A stretch of 64,000 nucleotides of DNA from Metaruminococcus_A sp003150405. Its GTDB lineage: Bacteria > Bacillota > Clostridia > Oscillospirales > Ruminococcaceae. Every line of letters starts with the position of its first letter. Position 1 is the first letter of the stretch. Position numbers and translations under genes: made by a program. The notes below the pieces were generated by a model. The model did not search any database and had not been told where the DNA came from. It saw only the letters and a program-made list of their open reading frames with translations. The stretch is from positions 28,579 through 92,578 of the forward strand of contig CABUBB010000007.1 in assembly GCA_902489745.1 (NCBI GenBank), read 5' to 3'. Positions 27,491-35,965 of this stretch are shown one piece after another.

Positions 27491-28492
27491 TTATTTAACG
27501 AATCTATCTTCCGCCCAACAATAACCATTTTTACCATGAGCCTTTGCACGGTAAAGCGCTTGATCTGCCCTTTGATAAAGCTCAGAAAAATCTTCGCCTG
27601 TCCGATAATTTACTGCGATTCCCGCTGAACAACTCACGGAGGTTTTTAAGCGCACCGACAATTTTCGGCATTCTTCTGATATAAGATGAAACCGCACCGC
27701 CGCCTCACGCTTGCTATTCATACTGCTATCCCAAACAGCAAATTCATCGCCTCCCATACGGCCGAGAATTGCCGAAGGGGCAAACACCTTTTTCAAAAGA
27801 CACGCAAATTCCTGAATCACTTTATCTCCAGCTAAATGGCCCATCGAATCGTTAACCGCTTTAAACCCATCCAAATCAAAAACATAGAAAAAACCGGTCT
27901 CGCTTTTCAAAGTCTGGGCCACATGCCACTCCATATACACCCGGTTATACAACTCCGTCATGTGATCCATTTCTACACGGCGTTCCAAAGCCCTGCTTTT
28001 TTGTACCGCTTCATTGGCAAGGGTTGCAAGCGACTTCGGATAATATTCATCCTCCCCTTGATCAATATAAGGCATTGAATGGTGTATGCTGCAAATTTCT
28101 ATTCCGTTTTGGCTATTTCGGCACACCACCGTGAAACGACTGCCTTCCATATCCACTAAAACTGCTTTTCCTGAAGACGCCTTTTCCCGCACCCAAATGC
28201 TCCCAAATACGACGCAAACATCCTCTGTAATTTTTTGAGTTTCATACCATTCGTCCTGCAATTCAAAACGAATCTCACGCGCTTCGATCTGATCTTCCGT
28301 CATCCCGGCAAGAAATTCACCGCGGTTTTTGTACATTTCATGACGTCCGGTTCCAATCATCAATAAATTAGGCGGCAAAGCACTCAAAACTTGTTGAAGC
28401 TGTTCCGGTTCCGGATTAACAATATACATGTGCCATAGTTGACGTACCTGTTCGATTGCCTCCTGTTCAAAATCCGAATACGTTCGAAACAT
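27491..28492 (-). CDS. Diguanylate cyclase with SnoaL-like N-terminal domain
   Basis: The C-terminal GGDEF domain (about residues 185-330) makes cyclic di-GMP from two GTP. It has the FDLDGFKAVNDSMGHLAGD metal/GTP segment and an intact GGDEF signature in GRMGGDEFAV. The RxxD inhibitory site normally five residues upstream is absent, so product inhibition of the usual kind is not expected. The first 150 residues resemble the SnoaL-like/NTF2 fold, a possible ligand-sensing input. No membrane segment is seen. GGAGGG lies before the ATG, and a 14-bp palindrome lies 30 bases upstream. Confidence 0.85.
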   Translation of the reverse strand: MFRTYSDFEQEAIEQVRQLWHMYIVNPEPEQLQQVLSALPPNLLMIGTGRHEMYKNRGEFLAGMTEDQIEAREIRFELQDEWYETQKITEDVCVVFGSIWVREKASSGKAVLVDMEGSRFTVVCRNSQNGIEICSIHHSMPYIDQGEDEYYPKSLATLANEAVQKSRALERRVEMDHMTELYNRVYMEWHVAQTLKSETGFFYVFDLDGFKAVNDSMGHLAGDKVIQEFACLLKKVFAPSAILGRMGGDEFAVWDSSMNSKREAAVRFHLISEECRKLSVRLKTSVSCSAGIAVNYRTGEDFSELYQRADQALYRAKAHGKNGYCWAEDRFVK

Positions 28493-28522
28493 CTCAACAA
28501 TCCCTCCTATACATCAACCTTC

Positions 28523-28536
28523 TTCTGTATACAGAA
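28523..28536. promoter_or_regulatory. Palindrome upstream of the GGDEF gene
   Basis: TTCTGTATACAGAA is a perfect 14-bp palindrome in the leader of the diguanylate cyclase gene, about 30 bases before its ATG. It may be an operator. A second GTATAC core lies about 22 bases further upstream. No -35/-10 pair of good quality was found beside it, so the role is a guess. Confidence 0.35.
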
Positions 28537-28730
28537 CTATATTTGAACCAGTATACGATATTTCCGGAGTTTTTAGACTCATGTATTCTATAAACCCTAC
28601 AAAATTATTAAATTTTGTGATTGGTTATTTTTTATCATAGCAAAAAACGGCCCAAATTTCAAGCCTAACCAACATAATATAGCAGCAAAATCATATTTTC
28701 AGAGACTTTCGGTTCTAGATCCAAAATTTA
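28537..28730. other. AT-rich gap upstream of the GGDEF gene
   Basis: About 190 AT-rich bases that must contain the promoter of the diguanylate cyclase gene. Several TATA-like hexamers occur, for example TATACT read on the minus strand, but none has a good -35 at 17 bases, so I do not choose one. Confidence 0.35.
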
Positions 28731-28758
28731 AAACCGGCCGGAGGTTTCCGACCGATTT
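28731..28758 (-). terminator. Terminator after the ZIP transporter gene
   Basis: CGGCCGGA (28735-28742) pairs with TCCGACCG (28747-28754), with one G-U pair, around a four-base loop. On the minus strand it is followed by GTTTTAAATTTT. It ends the TetR-ZIP unit. Confidence 0.7.
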
Positions 28759-28765
28759 GTTTTTC

Positions 28766-29560
28766 TTATCCCAGCGCCACATCAAGAATCATCATCAATA
28801 AAAAACCGCCCATAACGCCTAAAGTTCCCAAATTGGAATGAGCGCCGAGATGCGCTTCCGGAATCAATTCTTCTGCCACAACATACAACATTGCACCAGC
28901 CGCAAAGGAAAGCAGCCAAGGCATTAAGGGCTGAATACTTCCGGCTATTAAAACAACAAGAATACCAAAAATCGGCTCGACAATGCCGGACAAGCTGCCG
29001 TAAAGAAACGCTTTATAAGCAGGCAACCCTTCTTGTCGTAATGGCAGTGATATGGCCGCGCCTTCTGGAAAATTCTGAATGCCAATTCCAATTGCAAGCG
29101 CCATTGCCGTAGTATATAAGACCGGATCATTTCCATGCTGTGCCGCCAACGCAAATGAAAGGCCAACGGCCATCCCTTCCGGGATATTGTGCAGTGTAAC
29201 CGCCGAAATCAACAAAGTGGTACGTTTCCAAGATGATGAAAGCCCCTCGCGCTGCTTTAAATCAGGATGCAGATGCGGCAGAAGCGCATCCATCAACATA
29301 AGGAAGCCTACTCCCAAAATAAAACCGCCGGCAGCCGGCAGCCATCCAGGCGTGCCAACGCTTTCCGCTTCTTCAATGGCCGGGAGCAGCAGGCTCCAAA
29401 CCGACGCAGCAATCATAACGCCGGCCGCAAATCCCAAAAAGATCCGTTGAATTCCAACACCAACGCTCTTGCGAAAGAAAAATACAACCGCAGCTCCTAA
29501 ACTTGTCATCACAAAGGTAAAGCCTGTACCAGCGCCGGCCCAAAGCAACGCTTCTGTCAT
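28766..29560 (-). CDS. ZIP-family divalent metal transporter
   Basis: An eight-segment membrane protein of the ZIP/GufA-ZupT type that brings in zinc, iron or manganese. The metal site is visible in HNIPEGMAVGLSFA (helix 4) and in QNFPEGAAISLPL (helix 5). A histidine-containing loop HLHPD near residue 95 may also bind metal. I chose the ATG at 29560, about eight bases after AAGGG; the frame extends ten codons further upstream from a TTG, with a charged, unlikely start. It lies 26 bases after a TetR gene in the same unit. Confidence 0.9.
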   Translation of the reverse strand: MTEALLWAGAGTGFTFVMTSLGAAVVFFFRKSVGVGIQRIFLGFAAGVMIAASVWSLLLPAIEEAESVGTPGWLPAAGGFILGVGFLMLMDALLPHLHPDLKQREGLSSSWKRTTLLISAVTLHNIPEGMAVGLSFALAAQHGNDPVLYTTAMALAIGIGIQNFPEGAAISLPLRQEGLPAYKAFLYGSLSGIVEPIFGILVVLIAGSIQPLMPWLLSFAAGAMLYVVAEELIPEAHLGAHSNLGTLGVMGGFLLMMILDVALG

Positions 29561-29586
29561 AAAATTTTCCCTTCTTTCTCTCTTAA

Positions 29587-30168
29587 TCAAAAAAATTGTT
29601 TACAAGCTCCGCGTACCAAACAATCCAACGCCTGAGAATATTGCGCGCCAATCTCTTTGCGGTGTGCCAGTGTAAGCATCAGAGTACGAATCACTGCGAC
29701 AACCAGTTCTCGTTCGCTGTTTGGCCGGAGATCAAAACGCCGCATTAAATTCAAAATATGCGTTTCGTCGCTATGATAATACGTGTCCAATACTTCTTTG
29801 GGAATCTTCCGCAAAAGAAGCGGTATCTCATTCTCCCAGAAATCCATCATTGAGGCTGTTTCAATACAGTAAAATGCAGCCAGCAATGCATCCGCCATAC
29901 GCTGTGCCGGAGGTTTAGCTGTTTCACATTCTAGAACCTGTTCTGCACGCCCGTAAATTTCACTGTGAAACTCTTCCAGAACCTCAAAAAAAAGCAATTC
30001 TTTCGTGTCATAGAATTTGTAAAACGCTCCTTTGGATATTCCAGCCGCAGCTGCAAGCTGCTCCACCGTTGTCCGGCGCATCCCAATGGATGACGCAAAT
30101 TCCCTAGCCACCCGCCGTAATTCCCGCCGGATAAACCGTTTTTCCTGTTGTGTAAATGCAGTCGCCAT
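29587..30168 (-). CDS. TetR-family regulator, probably of the ZIP transporter unit
   Basis: A 193-residue repressor with an N-terminal helix-turn-helix: RRTTVEQLAAAAGISKGAFYKFYDTKELLF (residues about 31-60) is the standard TetR recognition region. The C-terminal ligand domain is not assignable. It is the first gene of a two-gene unit with a ZIP transporter. A TetR-like operator lies between its promoter and ATG, so self-control is likely. The ligand could be a metal or a small molecule; most metal-responsive regulators belong to other families, so this pairing is somewhat unusual. Confidence 0.87.
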   Translation of the reverse strand: MATAFTQQEKRFIRRELRRVAREFASSIGMRRTTVEQLAAAAGISKGAFYKFYDTKELLFFEVLEEFHSEIYGRAEQVLECETAKPPAQRMADALLAAFYCIETASMMDFWENEIPLLLRKIPKEVLDTYYHSDETHILNLMRRFDLRPNSERELVVAVIRTLMLTLAHRKEIGAQYSQALDCLVRGACKQFF

Positions 30169-30181
30169 TTTATATACCTTA

Positions 30182-30204
30182 TGACTAAATTATTTTTACA
30201 GTCA
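30182..30204. promoter_or_regulatory. Candidate TetR operator
   Basis: TGACT (30182-30186) and AGTCA (30200-30204) form an inverted repeat with a 13-base spacer, partly symmetrical as well. It lies immediately downstream of the -10 box of the tetR promoter, a usual place for TetR-type autorepression. The match is by symmetry only. Confidence 0.5.
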
Positions 30205-30205
30205 C

Positions 30206-30234
30206 ATTATAACAATTTTTGTATTCTATTTCAA
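30206..30234 (-). promoter_or_regulatory. Sigma-A promoter of the tetR-ZIP unit
   Basis: On the minus strand TTGAAA (30229-30234), 17 bases, TATAAT (30206-30211). The -10 box is perfect and the -35 matches four of six. The tetR start codon is about 38 bases downstream of the -10 box. Confidence 0.85.
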
Positions 30235-30258
30235 CCGATAAAAATTGGTATTGCCCAC

Positions 30259-30290
30259 AAAAAAGCAGACCGCTATGCGGCCTGCTTTTA
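30259..30290 (-). terminator. Terminator after the SGNH hydrolase gene
   Basis: AAAGCAG-ACCGC pairs with GCGG-CCTGCTTT around a short TAT loop with one mismatch. On the minus strand it is followed by a run of T. It lies just past the stop of the SGNH hydrolase gene. Confidence 0.75.
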
Positions 30291-30293
30291 ACG

Positions 30294-31091
30294 CTAAATA
30301 TACAGCGCGTGCGTCACAATATATGAAAATAACACTTCATAGGCTTTTTGATTCAAATGGAGTCCGTCGCCGGAATCATATTTTGCATCCAACATATTTT
30401 TGGAATTTTTAAGCGCCTGCGCAGAATCCAAATAATAGCAGCCTGTTTCTTTCGCCAGCAATAACAGTTTGCCATTATACGCATCAATTTTGGTATTGCG
30501 CATTCGAGTATCACTTTGCTCTTTTTGGTAAGAGACCGGCAAAATGGATTGAATGATAATCTGACTGTCTGGTGTGCTCTTCTGAATTAGCTCAATTAAA
30601 TTGCGGTATTCTTCTACAAACTCCTCTTCTGCCATAAATGCAACCCCGTTTATGCCAAGCGAAACCATCACGATTGGAGGACGCTTCAGCATGAGTCCCT
30701 CTTCCAGAGTCATTGTCTTGTTAACGCCTTTTACCGTAATGAATTTAGAAGTTTGAATATCCTTGTGGTTGATACCATCTACGGCAAAAACCTGCTCTTT
30801 ATCAACAAAACCAAAATTAGCCATACCATTTGTGCGGGAATCGCCGACAAATATAATGTCATTTAAGTAATCATCTCCTGCCCGCGCTGTTTCTTTAAGC
30901 ACAGTATCTGTCGGCAAATCCTGGGAAATTTGAGAATTTGACTGATACGGGATACTCTTGTCACCGCCGAGTTTTGCAAGAAGAAAATCCTTTGCCAGAA
31001 AACCGACAACGCCAAACAGAAGGATGGTAACTAAGAACGGAACCATAAAATAGAAAAACGAGTGATTTTTTTTCTTTTGATTAGAAGGCAC
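30294..31091 (-). CDS. Membrane-anchored SGNH/GDSL-type esterase
   Basis: An N-terminal membrane segment (about residues 13-33) is followed by an extracellular SGNH domain. Block I is IFVGDSRTNGM near residue 80, with the nucleophile Ser. Block III is VSLGINGV near 143, and the catalytic Asp/His pair is in DGLHLNQKAY near 245. All four blocks are present, so activity is expected. Substrates in this family include acetyl groups on wall polymers and lipids; a wall polysaccharide esterase is likely but unproven. It stands alone with its own promoter and terminator. Confidence 0.82.
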   Translation of the reverse strand: MPSNQKKKNHSFFYFMVPFLVTILLFGVVGFLAKDFLLAKLGGDKSIPYQSNSQISQDLPTDTVLKETARAGDDYLNDIIFVGDSRTNGMANFGFVDKEQVFAVDGINHKDIQTSKFITVKGVNKTMTLEEGLMLKRPPIVMVSLGINGVAFMAEEEFVEEYRNLIELIQKSTPDSQIIIQSILPVSYQKEQSDTRMRNTKIDAYNGKLLLLAKETGCYYLDSAQALKNSKNMLDAKYDSGDGLHLNQKAYEVLFSYIVTHALYI

Positions 31092-31126
31092 TGAATCACG
31101 ACCTTTATTTCAAATTAACCTTAGTT

Positions 31127-31155
31127 AGTATAACACAAAACGACCGTCTCAACAA
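31127..31155 (-). promoter_or_regulatory. Sigma-A promoter of the SGNH hydrolase gene
   Basis: On the minus strand TTGTTG (31150-31155), 17 bases, TATACT (31127-31132). The -10 box has one mismatch and the -35 box three. It is placed about 35 bases before the ATG. Confidence 0.55.
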
Positions 31156-31269
31156 CCAAACGACTTTATTCTTAAGAAAACCTTAAAGCAGCAATTAGCC
31201 TGGAGCCCACTGCCTGCATTATTCTAAAAAACACAGGGGAATGAACTGATTTTGCAACATGGGATTTCA

Positions 31270-31950
31270 TTATTTTACAACACCAATCTCCGCCAGAGAA
31301 ACGTATTTATCCCGCGCGATGATAATATGATCGGTCAGCCGAATACCAAGCAATTTTAGTGCATAGCCGATTGCATCGGTCGTCATAATATCTTCCTCTG
31401 ATGCAACCGCCAGCCCATGCGGGTGATTGTGTGAAACAATTACACTGGTTGCATTGTATCGCATGGCAAGCTCTGCAATTCTGCGAATGTTGACCGCAGC
31501 GGCCGAAACCGTACCGTGATTGACAATTTCACAGCATTTGACCTCGCAGACCGAATCCAGACAGATAACAAATACGACCTCCTCAGTACGGCCGATAAAC
31601 TTGGGCAGCAAATAACGAAATGCCTTTTCCGCTGTATCCAAAATAGCTCCTGGCTTGCTGCGGTCTTCTTCATAGACACGGAAGAGCGCAGGAATAAGCT
31701 TAATCAAGGTAGAGGTATGGGATTTGACACCCGGTATCCGCTCCAGATCCTCAAAGGAGGCATCAAACACATTTGAAAGCGAACCGAACTCATCCATTAA
31801 CAGATGCGCCAGCTCGTTGGTATCTTTCTGCACCGTTGAGTAGAACAACAATAATTCTAAAATATTATGGGGGTCAAAGTTATCCAGCCCCTCTTTGCGA
31901 AAGCGTTCTTTCAATCGGTTACGATGTCCATTGTGCGAATGTTCAGCCAT
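31270..31950 (-). CDS. radC: RadC/JAB-domain protein
   Basis: A RadC-family protein with an N-terminal helix-hairpin-helix-like part (NILELLLFYS..., FEDLERIPGVKS) and a C-terminal JAB1/MPN metalloprotease-like domain. The metal motif is SHNHPHGLAVASEED near residue 173. The family name suggests DNA repair, but a direct repair role has been doubted. The ATG at 31950 follows GGTGG closely; open frame upstream of it is not conserved. It is divergent from the RluA-type gene, with about 195 bases between them. Length is 226 residues, as usual. Confidence 0.87.
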   Translation of the reverse strand: MAEHSHNGHRNRLKERFRKEGLDNFDPHNILELLLFYSTVQKDTNELAHLLMDEFGSLSNVFDASFEDLERIPGVKSHTSTLIKLIPALFRVYEEDRSKPGAILDTAEKAFRYLLPKFIGRTEEVVFVICLDSVCEVKCCEIVNHGTVSAAAVNIRRIAELAMRYNATSVIVSHNHPHGLAVASEEDIMTTDAIGYALKLLGIRLTDHIIIARDKYVSLAEIGVVK

Positions 31951-32060
31951 AATCCACCCAAAACCATTCTTTAAATTATCGAAACAGAACGAAATCCGTC
32001 TTATATTATAATATAAATGGAAATGAATGAAAAGAGCTATTTCCCTTTGAGTTGCATGTA

Positions 32061-32069
32061 TGCTATAAT
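32061..32069 (+). promoter_or_regulatory. Extended -10 promoter of the RluA-type gene
   Basis: TGC followed by TATAAT (32064-32069): a perfect -10 box with the TGN extension and no good -35 box at 17 bases. It lies about 75 bases before the ATG of the plus-strand pseudouridine synthase gene. Confidence 0.6.
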
Positions 32070-32145
32070 ATGGGACAAACAGATGATCTGCATTTTGGCA
32101 GGCATCTATTTCGAAGCACGCTTTACGAACAGCATTGGGGGAAGC

Positions 32146-33117
32146 ATGAGAGAATTTACAATTCAGGAAAACGACGCCGGGCAAAGGCTAGACAAATTTT
32201 TAACCAAGGCGGTCAAACGCTTGCCGCAAAGCATGCTGTATAAGGGAATCCGGCTTAAACGCATCAAGGTGAACGGAAAACGCTGCCAGCCGAATCAGAT
32301 GCTTCAGCAGGGGGATCGCATTGCCCTGTATATCAACGATGAATTTTTTGAATACAAGCCCTCGCTTCCCTTTTTGGACGCTCCTTCCAGCATTGCCGTT
32401 GTTCATGAGGATGCGAATATTTTGCTGGTAGACAAGCCCTGCGGCCTGGTGGTACACGAGGATAACGACAATACCGTCGACACCTTAATTCATCGTGTTC
32501 AGCATTACCTGTACGAGAAAAAGGAATACAATCCTGCAAAAGAGGCTTCATTTTCACCAGCGTTGTGCAACCGGATTGACCGCAACACCTGCGGTATTGT
32601 CATTGTTGCTAAAACTGCGGAGGCTCTGCGTGTGATGAATGAAAAAATTAAACATCGGGAGCTCACCAAACGTTATCTGTGTGTTGTACATGGAAAAATG
32701 CCCAAAACCCACGATTTATTGACCGGCTACCTGTTCAAAAACAGTGCTGACAATTTGGTTACCGTTGCCGACAAACCATTTGCAGGTGCAAAAAAAATTC
32801 AGACGGAGTACCACGTCGTTGACGTCCGCGGCGATTACTCCCTGTTGGACGTCAACCTGCTGACCGGGCGCACCCACCAGATCCGCGCCCATCTCGCCCA
32901 CATTGGCCATCCCATTCTGGGCGACGGAAAATATGGAATTAACCGCGCAGATAAAAAGTTGGGCTATAAATATCAGGCATTATGCTCCTATCGGCTGTCT
33001 TTCGATTTCCAAACCGACGCCGGGGCTCTGAACGCATTGAAAGGCCGTAGTTTTGAATTAAAACAGATTTGGTTTCGGGACGATTTTTACGACGGACGGC
33101 TGTCTTCTGGAATTTGA
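32146..33117 (+). CDS. RluA/RluC-family pseudouridine synthase
   Basis: An N-terminal S4 RNA-binding domain (QRLDKFLTKAVKRLPQSML..., residues 14-70) is followed by the catalytic PseudoU_synth_2 domain. The catalytic Asp lies in NRIDRNTCGIVIVAKT near residue 146, where the more common H-R-L/I-D reads N-R-I-D. GRTHQIRAHLAHIGHP near 245 is intact. The target is probably 23S rRNA, as for RluC, but cannot be fixed. I chose the ATG at 32146, four bases after GGGGG; the open frame further upstream crosses the promoter. One of the few plus-strand genes in the window. Confidence 0.88.
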   Translation: MREFTIQENDAGQRLDKFLTKAVKRLPQSMLYKGIRLKRIKVNGKRCQPNQMLQQGDRIALYINDEFFEYKPSLPFLDAPSSIAVVHEDANILLVDKPCGLVVHEDNDNTVDTLIHRVQHYLYEKKEYNPAKEASFSPALCNRIDRNTCGIVIVAKTAEALRVMNEKIKHRELTKRYLCVVHGKMPKTHDLLTGYLFKNSADNLVTVADKPFAGAKKIQTEYHVVDVRGDYSLLDVNLLTGRTHQIRAHLAHIGHPILGDGKYGINRADKKLGYKYQALCSYRLSFDFQTDAGALNALKGRSFELKQIWFRDDFYDGRLSSGI

Positions 33118-33142
33118 AAAACATCCTCTAATATGTTAAAAT
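33114..33142 (+). promoter_or_regulatory. Sigma-A promoter of apgM
   Basis: TTGAAA (33114-33119), 17 bases, TAAAAT (33137-33142). The -35 box overlaps the stop codon of the preceding synthase gene. The apgM ATG is 36 bases downstream of the -10 box, preceded by GGGAGAGG. Confidence 0.8.
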
Positions 33143-33178
33143 TAAATACAAATACATACCTATACGGGAGAGGATTTC

Positions 33179-34387
33179 ATGAAGTACGTTGTTTTGCTGT
33201 GCGACGGCATGGCGGATTATCCTTGTGAAGCATTGAATGGTAAAACCCCCATGCAGGCAGCTTACAAGCCGAATATGGACGCACTGGCTGCCAATGCAGA
33301 GGTTGGCCTTGTCAAAACTGTGGCAGACAGTCTATCGCCGGGAAGTGACGTCGCGAACCTTTCGGTTATGGGTTATGACCCGGAACTTTACTATGCCGGA
33401 CGTTCGCCTCTGGAAACGGCAAGCATTGGTATACCTCTGAAAACAACCGATGTTGCCATGCGCTGCAATTTGGTCACCCTTTCTAACGAACCGTCTTATG
33501 AAGAAAAAACAATGGTGGATTACTGCGGCGGCGATATTGGCACAGATGAAGCAGCAGTACTCATTCAATCGCTTGCAGAACACTTTAACAACAATGAATT
33601 TCGTCTTTACACCGGTTTCAGTTACCGGCACTGTCTTGTCTGGGATAATGGCTCGGACGATATTCTCCCCTTAACTCCGCCTCATGATATTTCTGGGCGC
33701 GTCATTGGCGAATATTTACCGTCAAACCCCAATGCGGCGAAACTGCTCGCCATGATGAAAGAAAGCTACGTAATCCTGAACAACCATCCAGTTAATCAAA
33801 GCCGGATTGAACGCGGGCTGCGCCCGGCTAATTCCATGTGGCTGTGGGGTAATGGGCGTTATAAGCCGCTCCCCTCTTTCCAGGAACAATTCGGTTTAAA
33901 AGGTGCTGTTATTTCGGCGGTTGATCTCATTAAAGGCATTGGTAAACTGAGCCAGATGGATGTTATCAATGTTCCTGGTGCAACAGGATATATTGACACC
34001 AATTTTGAAGGCAAGGCCGAAGCCGCGATTGAGGCGCTGAAAAATCACGATTTTCTCTACCTCCATGTAGAAGCACCGGATGAATGCGGCCACCGCAATG
34101 AACTTGCCAACAAGGTGAAATCTATTGAGCTGATTGATGAAAAAATCCTCGCTCCGGTATTGAAGGCGCTCAAGGAATATGGCGATTTTAAGGTGATGGT
34201 TCTCCCGGATCATCCGACGCCAATTTCTATCCGCACTCATGCGCGGGATGCGGTTCCGTATCTAATCTATCAGCATTCCAATGCCAACCGGCGAACGGTG
34301 TATTCGTTCGATGAAAAAGGCGCATCAGAAAGCGGTGTCTTCATTGAACACGGCTCGGATATTATGAAACGTTTTCTGAAAGATTAA
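33179..34387 (+). CDS. apgM: Cofactor-independent phosphoglycerate mutase (ApgM type)
   Basis: An alkaline-phosphatase-fold enzyme that interconverts 3- and 2-phosphoglycerate, of the archaeal-type ApgM family also common in Clostridia. Metal and catalytic parts are visible: LCDGMADYP at the start, and SPGSDVANLSVMGYDP near residue 53, which carries the phospho-accepting Ser. VEAPDECGHRNE is near 297, and LPDHPTPISIRTHARDAVPYL near 340. The length of 402 residues is typical. A related activity on homoserine phosphate has been proposed for some family members. It has its own promoter and ends before a shared terminator. Confidence 0.92.
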   Translation: MKYVVLLCDGMADYPCEALNGKTPMQAAYKPNMDALAANAEVGLVKTVADSLSPGSDVANLSVMGYDPELYYAGRSPLETASIGIPLKTTDVAMRCNLVTLSNEPSYEEKTMVDYCGGDIGTDEAAVLIQSLAEHFNNNEFRLYTGFSYRHCLVWDNGSDDILPLTPPHDISGRVIGEYLPSNPNAAKLLAMMKESYVILNNHPVNQSRIERGLRPANSMWLWGNGRYKPLPSFQEQFGLKGAVISAVDLIKGIGKLSQMDVINVPGATGYIDTNFEGKAEAAIEALKNHDFLYLHVEAPDECGHRNELANKVKSIELIDEKILAPVLKALKEYGDFKVMVLPDHPTPISIRTHARDAVPYLIYQHSNANRRTVYSFDEKGASESGVFIEHGSDIMKRFLKD

Positions 34388-34465
34388 AGGAATTTCTGGA
34401 ATCTCCCATTTTAAACAAGGCGTAGTATTGGTAAAATTCGCAGACTTTTAAATGTCATGGAAAAA

Positions 34466-34500
34466 CAAAAGCTGGATGCAGTTTGCATCCAGCTTTTTAT
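34466..34500. terminator. Bidirectional terminator between apgM and the TSCPD gene
   Basis: AAAAGCTGGATGCA pairs with TGCATCCAGCTTTT around a three-base GTT loop, giving a 14-bp stem. A-rich sequence flanks one side and TTTTTAT the other. It serves the convergent apgM (plus) and malic-enzyme (minus) units. Confidence 0.9.
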
Positions 34501-34545
34501 AACAATAAATCGAACAGCTACAAAAGCTATAGGAAAATCGGGACT

Positions 34546-34794
34546 TTACAGCTCGGCCGAACGCAGCGCCTCGGCAAATTGCGCCGGACAGGAGGTATCC
34601 TTCATTCCGCATTTAATATTGGAGAGTTTTTCAATTAACTCGTCTGCTGACTTTCCAACCGCAAGAGCAGAAATCCCCTGTAAATTTCCATTGCACCCAC
34701 CTAAAAAGTTTACCGAGGTGACGATATTGTTTTCGTCAACCTCTATTGTAATTTTGCGCGAGCAAACGCCATGTGGTATGTATTCAATGGTCAC
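34546..34794 (-). CDS. TSCPD-domain protein (TIGR03905-like)
   Basis: An 82-residue protein matching the small TSCPD family (TIGR03905). The family keeps spaced cysteines: here C11, C34, C62 and C69, in GVCSRKI, GGCNGN, KCGMK and SCPAQF. The C-terminal domain of some ribonucleotide reductases has the same fold and is thought to bind metal. The function of the stand-alone form is unknown. It begins four bases after the malic enzyme stop and is the last gene before the terminator. Confidence 0.8.
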   Translation of the reverse strand: MTIEYIPHGVCSRKITIEVDENNIVTSVNFLGGCNGNLQGISALAVGKSADELIEKLSNIKCGMKDTSCPAQFAEALRSAEL

Positions 34795-34798
34795 GTTC

Positions 34799-35965
34799 TT
34801 ATTCCCCTTTCGTTTTCATTCCAATATCATAGACCGCTTTTGCTACGCTCGGTGCAACCTGTTTGTTGAAAGCATCCGGTAAAATGTAATCCGGACGAAG
34901 CTCTGTCTCTGGAATGATAGAAGCAATCCCATACGCCGCCGCCAGCTTCATTTCGTCGGTAATATCCTTCACCCGCGCCTGAAGCGCACCCTTAAAGATA
35001 CCCGGGAAGGCAAGTACGTTATTAATTTGGTTCGGATAATCGCTGCGGCCGGTGCCAACAATAAAGGCGCCCCCCTTGATGGCATCCTCCGGCATAATTT
35101 CCGGCGTCGGGTTTGCCATTGCAAAGATAATTGGCTTCTCCGCCATTGTCGAAACCATTTCCGGCGTAACCAGATTTGGACGAGAAACGCCCAAAAAGGC
35201 ATCTGCACCGTTGAGAGCATCCGCAAGGGTGCCTCTTTTGCCAATTCGATTGGTCACCTTTGCTAATTCCCGCTGGGCTTCATTGAGTCCCGGCGCGCCT
35301 TCATAAATAATGCCATTAATATCACAAAGGATTAAATCCTTCAATCCGGCCATCAACATCAATTTTGCAACTGCAATGCCAGCGGCTCCCGCGCCATTGA
35401 TGACCAGAGTCATCTCAGAAAGCAGTTTACCTGCAAGTTTTGCAGCATTAATCAAAGCAGCAAGCGCAACAATCGCAGTGCCGTGCTGGTCGTCATGAAA
35501 AACCGGAATATCCAGTTTTTCCTTTAGACGCGCCTCAATTTCAAAACAGCGCGGAGCCGCGATATCTTCCAGATTAATACCACCGAAAGAGGGGGCAATC
35601 AGGCTGATGGTCTGCACAATTTCGTCTACATCTTTGGAAGCAACACAAAGCGGAAAAGCGTCTACATCGGCAAACGCCTTAAAGAGCGCACACTTACCCT
35701 CCATTACAGGCATTGCGGCAGAGGGACCAATATCCCCAAGGCCGAGAACCGCAGTACCATCGGTAATAACGGCAACCAGATTTCCTTTACGGGTAAGCTC
35801 GTAAACCCTCTCCGGATCCTTTTCAATTTCCAGACAAGGCTGTGCAACCCCCGGAGTATATGCGACCGAAAGCTCCGCTTTATTAGTAATCGGCGCACGA
35901 GAAACAACCTCAATTTTTCCATGCCATTCTTCATGGGCCCGGACGGCCTTTTCTTTGATGTCCAT
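34799..35965 (-). CDS. NAD(P)-dependent malic enzyme
   Basis: Oxidatively decarboxylates malate to pyruvate. Family motifs: VAYTPGVAQPC near residue 35 (the Tyr), and GNLVAVITDGTAVLGLGDIGP near 59. The metal site is in CFEIE and FHDDQHGTAIV near 145, and a Rossmann GAGAAGIAVAKL is near 188. The length of 388 residues is the short bacterial type, lacking the C-terminal phosphotransacetylase-like domain. Whether NAD or NADP is used cannot be decided here. It is directly followed by the TSCPD gene and preceded by a PHP gene with no gap. Confidence 0.93.
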   Translation of the reverse strand: MDIKEKAVRAHEEWHGKIEVVSRAPITNKAELSVAYTPGVAQPCLEIEKDPERVYELTRKGNLVAVITDGTAVLGLGDIGPSAAMPVMEGKCALFKAFADVDAFPLCVASKDVDEIVQTISLIAPSFGGINLEDIAAPRCFEIEARLKEKLDIPVFHDDQHGTAIVALAALINAAKLAGKLLSEMTLVINGAGAAGIAVAKLMLMAGLKDLILCDINGIIYEGAPGLNEAQRELAKVTNRIGKRGTLADALNGADAFLGVSRPNLVTPEMVSTMAEKPIIFAMANPTPEIMPEDAIKGGAFIVGTGRSDYPNQINNVLAFPGIFKGALQARVKDITDEMKLAAAYGIASIIPETELRPDYILPDAFNKQVAPSVAKAVYDIGMKTKGE

